Source: Candidatus Poseidoniaceae archaeon (GTDB lineage Archaea > Thermoplasmatota > Poseidoniia > Poseidoniales > Poseidoniaceae). Taken from it: a DNA stretch of 7,119 nucleotides. The stretch covers positions 1-7,119 of the forward strand of contig DUKK01000180.1 in assembly GCA_013329355.1 (NCBI GenBank). Reading direction: 5' to 3'. Positions 6,604 through 7,119 of the stretch are shown in pieces (within the stretch, counting starts at the first letter, position 1; every line of letters starts with the position of its first letter). Position numbers and translations under genes: made by a program. A model generated the notes under the pieces. It was given only the letters and a program-made list of their open reading frames with translations. It had not been told where the DNA came from and did not search any database.

Positions 6604-6609
6604 TTTATA
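6604..6609 (+). promoter_or_regulatory. TATA box of the citrate synthase gene
   Basis: TTTATA is centred about 26-30 bp upstream of the GTG at 6635, the classical box A distance for a leaderless archaeal transcript. A second AT-rich element, TATAATTCATAAATA (6582-6596), lies further upstream and would give a short leader containing AGGTGGGG before the TTG at 6644. Which is used cannot be decided here. Confidence 0.5.
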
Positions 6610-6633
6610 CCATAGTGATAACTCGGTGGTATA
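6606..6633. promoter_or_regulatory. Operator-like dyad over the citrate synthase promoter
   Basis: A perfect 7-bp inverted repeat, TATACCA (6606-6612) and TGGTATA (6627-6633), has arm centres 21 bp apart, about two helical turns. The left arm overlaps the TATA box and the right arm ends just before the GTG start. A dimeric regulator bound here would block transcription factor binding or initiation. Stem formation in RNA is unlikely to matter if transcription starts near 6635. Confidence 0.4.
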
Positions 6634-6634
6634 G

Positions 6635-7119
6635 GTGGGGTTATTGGACAACGAAGAAGTGCTTTGTGAGGTGACTGAGAACCACCTTAACACAGGGCTT
6701 AGAGGCATCCCAGTCGGGACATGTCGAACCTCATTCGTCACCCCAGATGAGGGGGTTCACTATTGTGGTTACCCAATCCGAGAATTAGTCGACGTTTCTC
6801 CTGAAGATGTAATTTACCTACTCTTCAACAAAGAATTACCCAATGCAGAACAATCCGCAATGTTTCGTGAGGACCTTGCATCCAGAGCATCTCTCCCGGA
6901 CGGAGTCGAGCAGGTATTGAGCAATTTGCCTAAACATGGCCATCCGATGGATTGGCTTTCAATTGGAATTCACACTCTGGGAATGTATGATACCACAGGT
7001 GACTGGCTCGATGACGCACTAAATCTAATTGCTAGGATGCCACGTCTAATGGGGTTAATCTTCCGATATCGAGAAGGTAGAGAGTCTGACATTCCGGCAG
7101 ATGATGTTGCCCAGTCACT
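6635..7119 (+). CDS. gltA: Citrate synthase, 5' part
   Basis: This is the N-terminal ~160 residues of a citrate synthase family protein, which condenses acetyl-CoA with oxaloacetate to citrate at the entry of the TCA cycle. The frame stays open to the right edge; the family is usually about 370-430 aa, so more than half is missing, including the catalytic His and Asp residues. Family landmarks visible are GLRGIPVG, a YCGYPIRELV segment, the VIYLLFNKELPN block and HPMDWLSIGIHTLG. No ATG lies near the start: an in-frame TAG at 6632-6634 leaves GTG at 6635 (leaderless from TTTATA) or TTG at 6644 (preceded by AGGTGGGG at 6633-6640). 2-methylcitrate synthase belongs to the same family and cannot be excluded from this part; the gene symbol reflects the family. 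The gene is separated from the preceding operon by 80 bp with its own promoter. Confidence 0.87.
   Translation, partial: MGLLDNEEVLCEVTENHLNTGLRGIPVGTCRTSFVTPDEGVHYCGYPIRELVDVSPEDVIYLLFNKELPNAEQSAMFREDLASRASLPDGVEQVLSNLPKHGHPMDWLSIGIHTLGMYDTTGDWLDDALNLIARMPRLMGLIFRYREGRESDIPADDVAQS

Noticed and set aside
6541..6741. 66-aa minus-strand open frame across the citrate synthase start
   Set aside because: It is antisense to the conserved citrate synthase N-terminus and has no recognisable features.

Overview
The window looks like chromosomal DNA of a euryarchaeon, most likely a marine Group II (Poseidoniales, Thermoplasmata-related) organism. The evidence is indirect. There is a protein with a DUF835-type domain, a family known mainly from Euryarchaeota. 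The first gene carries a DDxHGEGVLG form of the glycine C-acetyltransferase active-site motif. TATA-like boxes lie about 26 bp from start codons, ribosome binding sites are of the GGTGA type, and GTG or TTG starts are frequent. The lineage is an inference; no rRNA or other phylogenetic marker is present. I see no tRNA, rRNA, CRISPR array, insertion sequence or phage gene.

Layout. Positions 1-712 (+) hold the 3' part of a PLP-dependent glycine C-acetyltransferase / 2-amino-3-ketobutyrate CoA ligase (Kbl family). It abuts, with no gap, a convergent pair of minus-strand genes for small membrane proteins of unknown function: 713-1327 with four predicted TM segments, and 1385-2026 with a TM hairpin plus a soluble domain. 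A 33-bp divergent spacer leads into a compact plus-strand operon of three overlapping genes. The first (2060-4111) encodes a 683-aa protein with an uncharacterised N-terminal domain, a DUF835-like domain and a long charged tail. The second (4111-6108) encodes a 665-aa protein whose centre is a DnaA/Hda-type AAA+ ATPase without the DnaA DNA-binding domain IV. The third (6105-6554) encodes a YkgJ-type CxxxCxxCC cysteine-cluster protein. After an 80-bp promoter region containing an operator-like dyad, the 5' part of a citrate synthase gene runs off the right edge (6635-7119).

The central and most interesting element is the DUF835 / DnaA-like AAA+ / cysteine-cluster operon. DnaA is the bacterial replication initiator and is not the archaeal one (archaea use Orc1/Cdc6), so a DnaA-type ATPase in this setting probably does something else. 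It keeps Walker A, Walker B and the sensor 2 arginine. It lacks the canonical DnaA arginine finger (Gly in its place) and domain IV, and it is flanked by long, low-complexity, oppositely charged extensions. The overlaps (TAATG and ATGA) suggest that the three proteins are made together and may act as one regulatory or structural assembly. No function can be assigned from sequence alone. The flanking Kbl and citrate synthase genes are ordinary central metabolism and give no obvious functional link.
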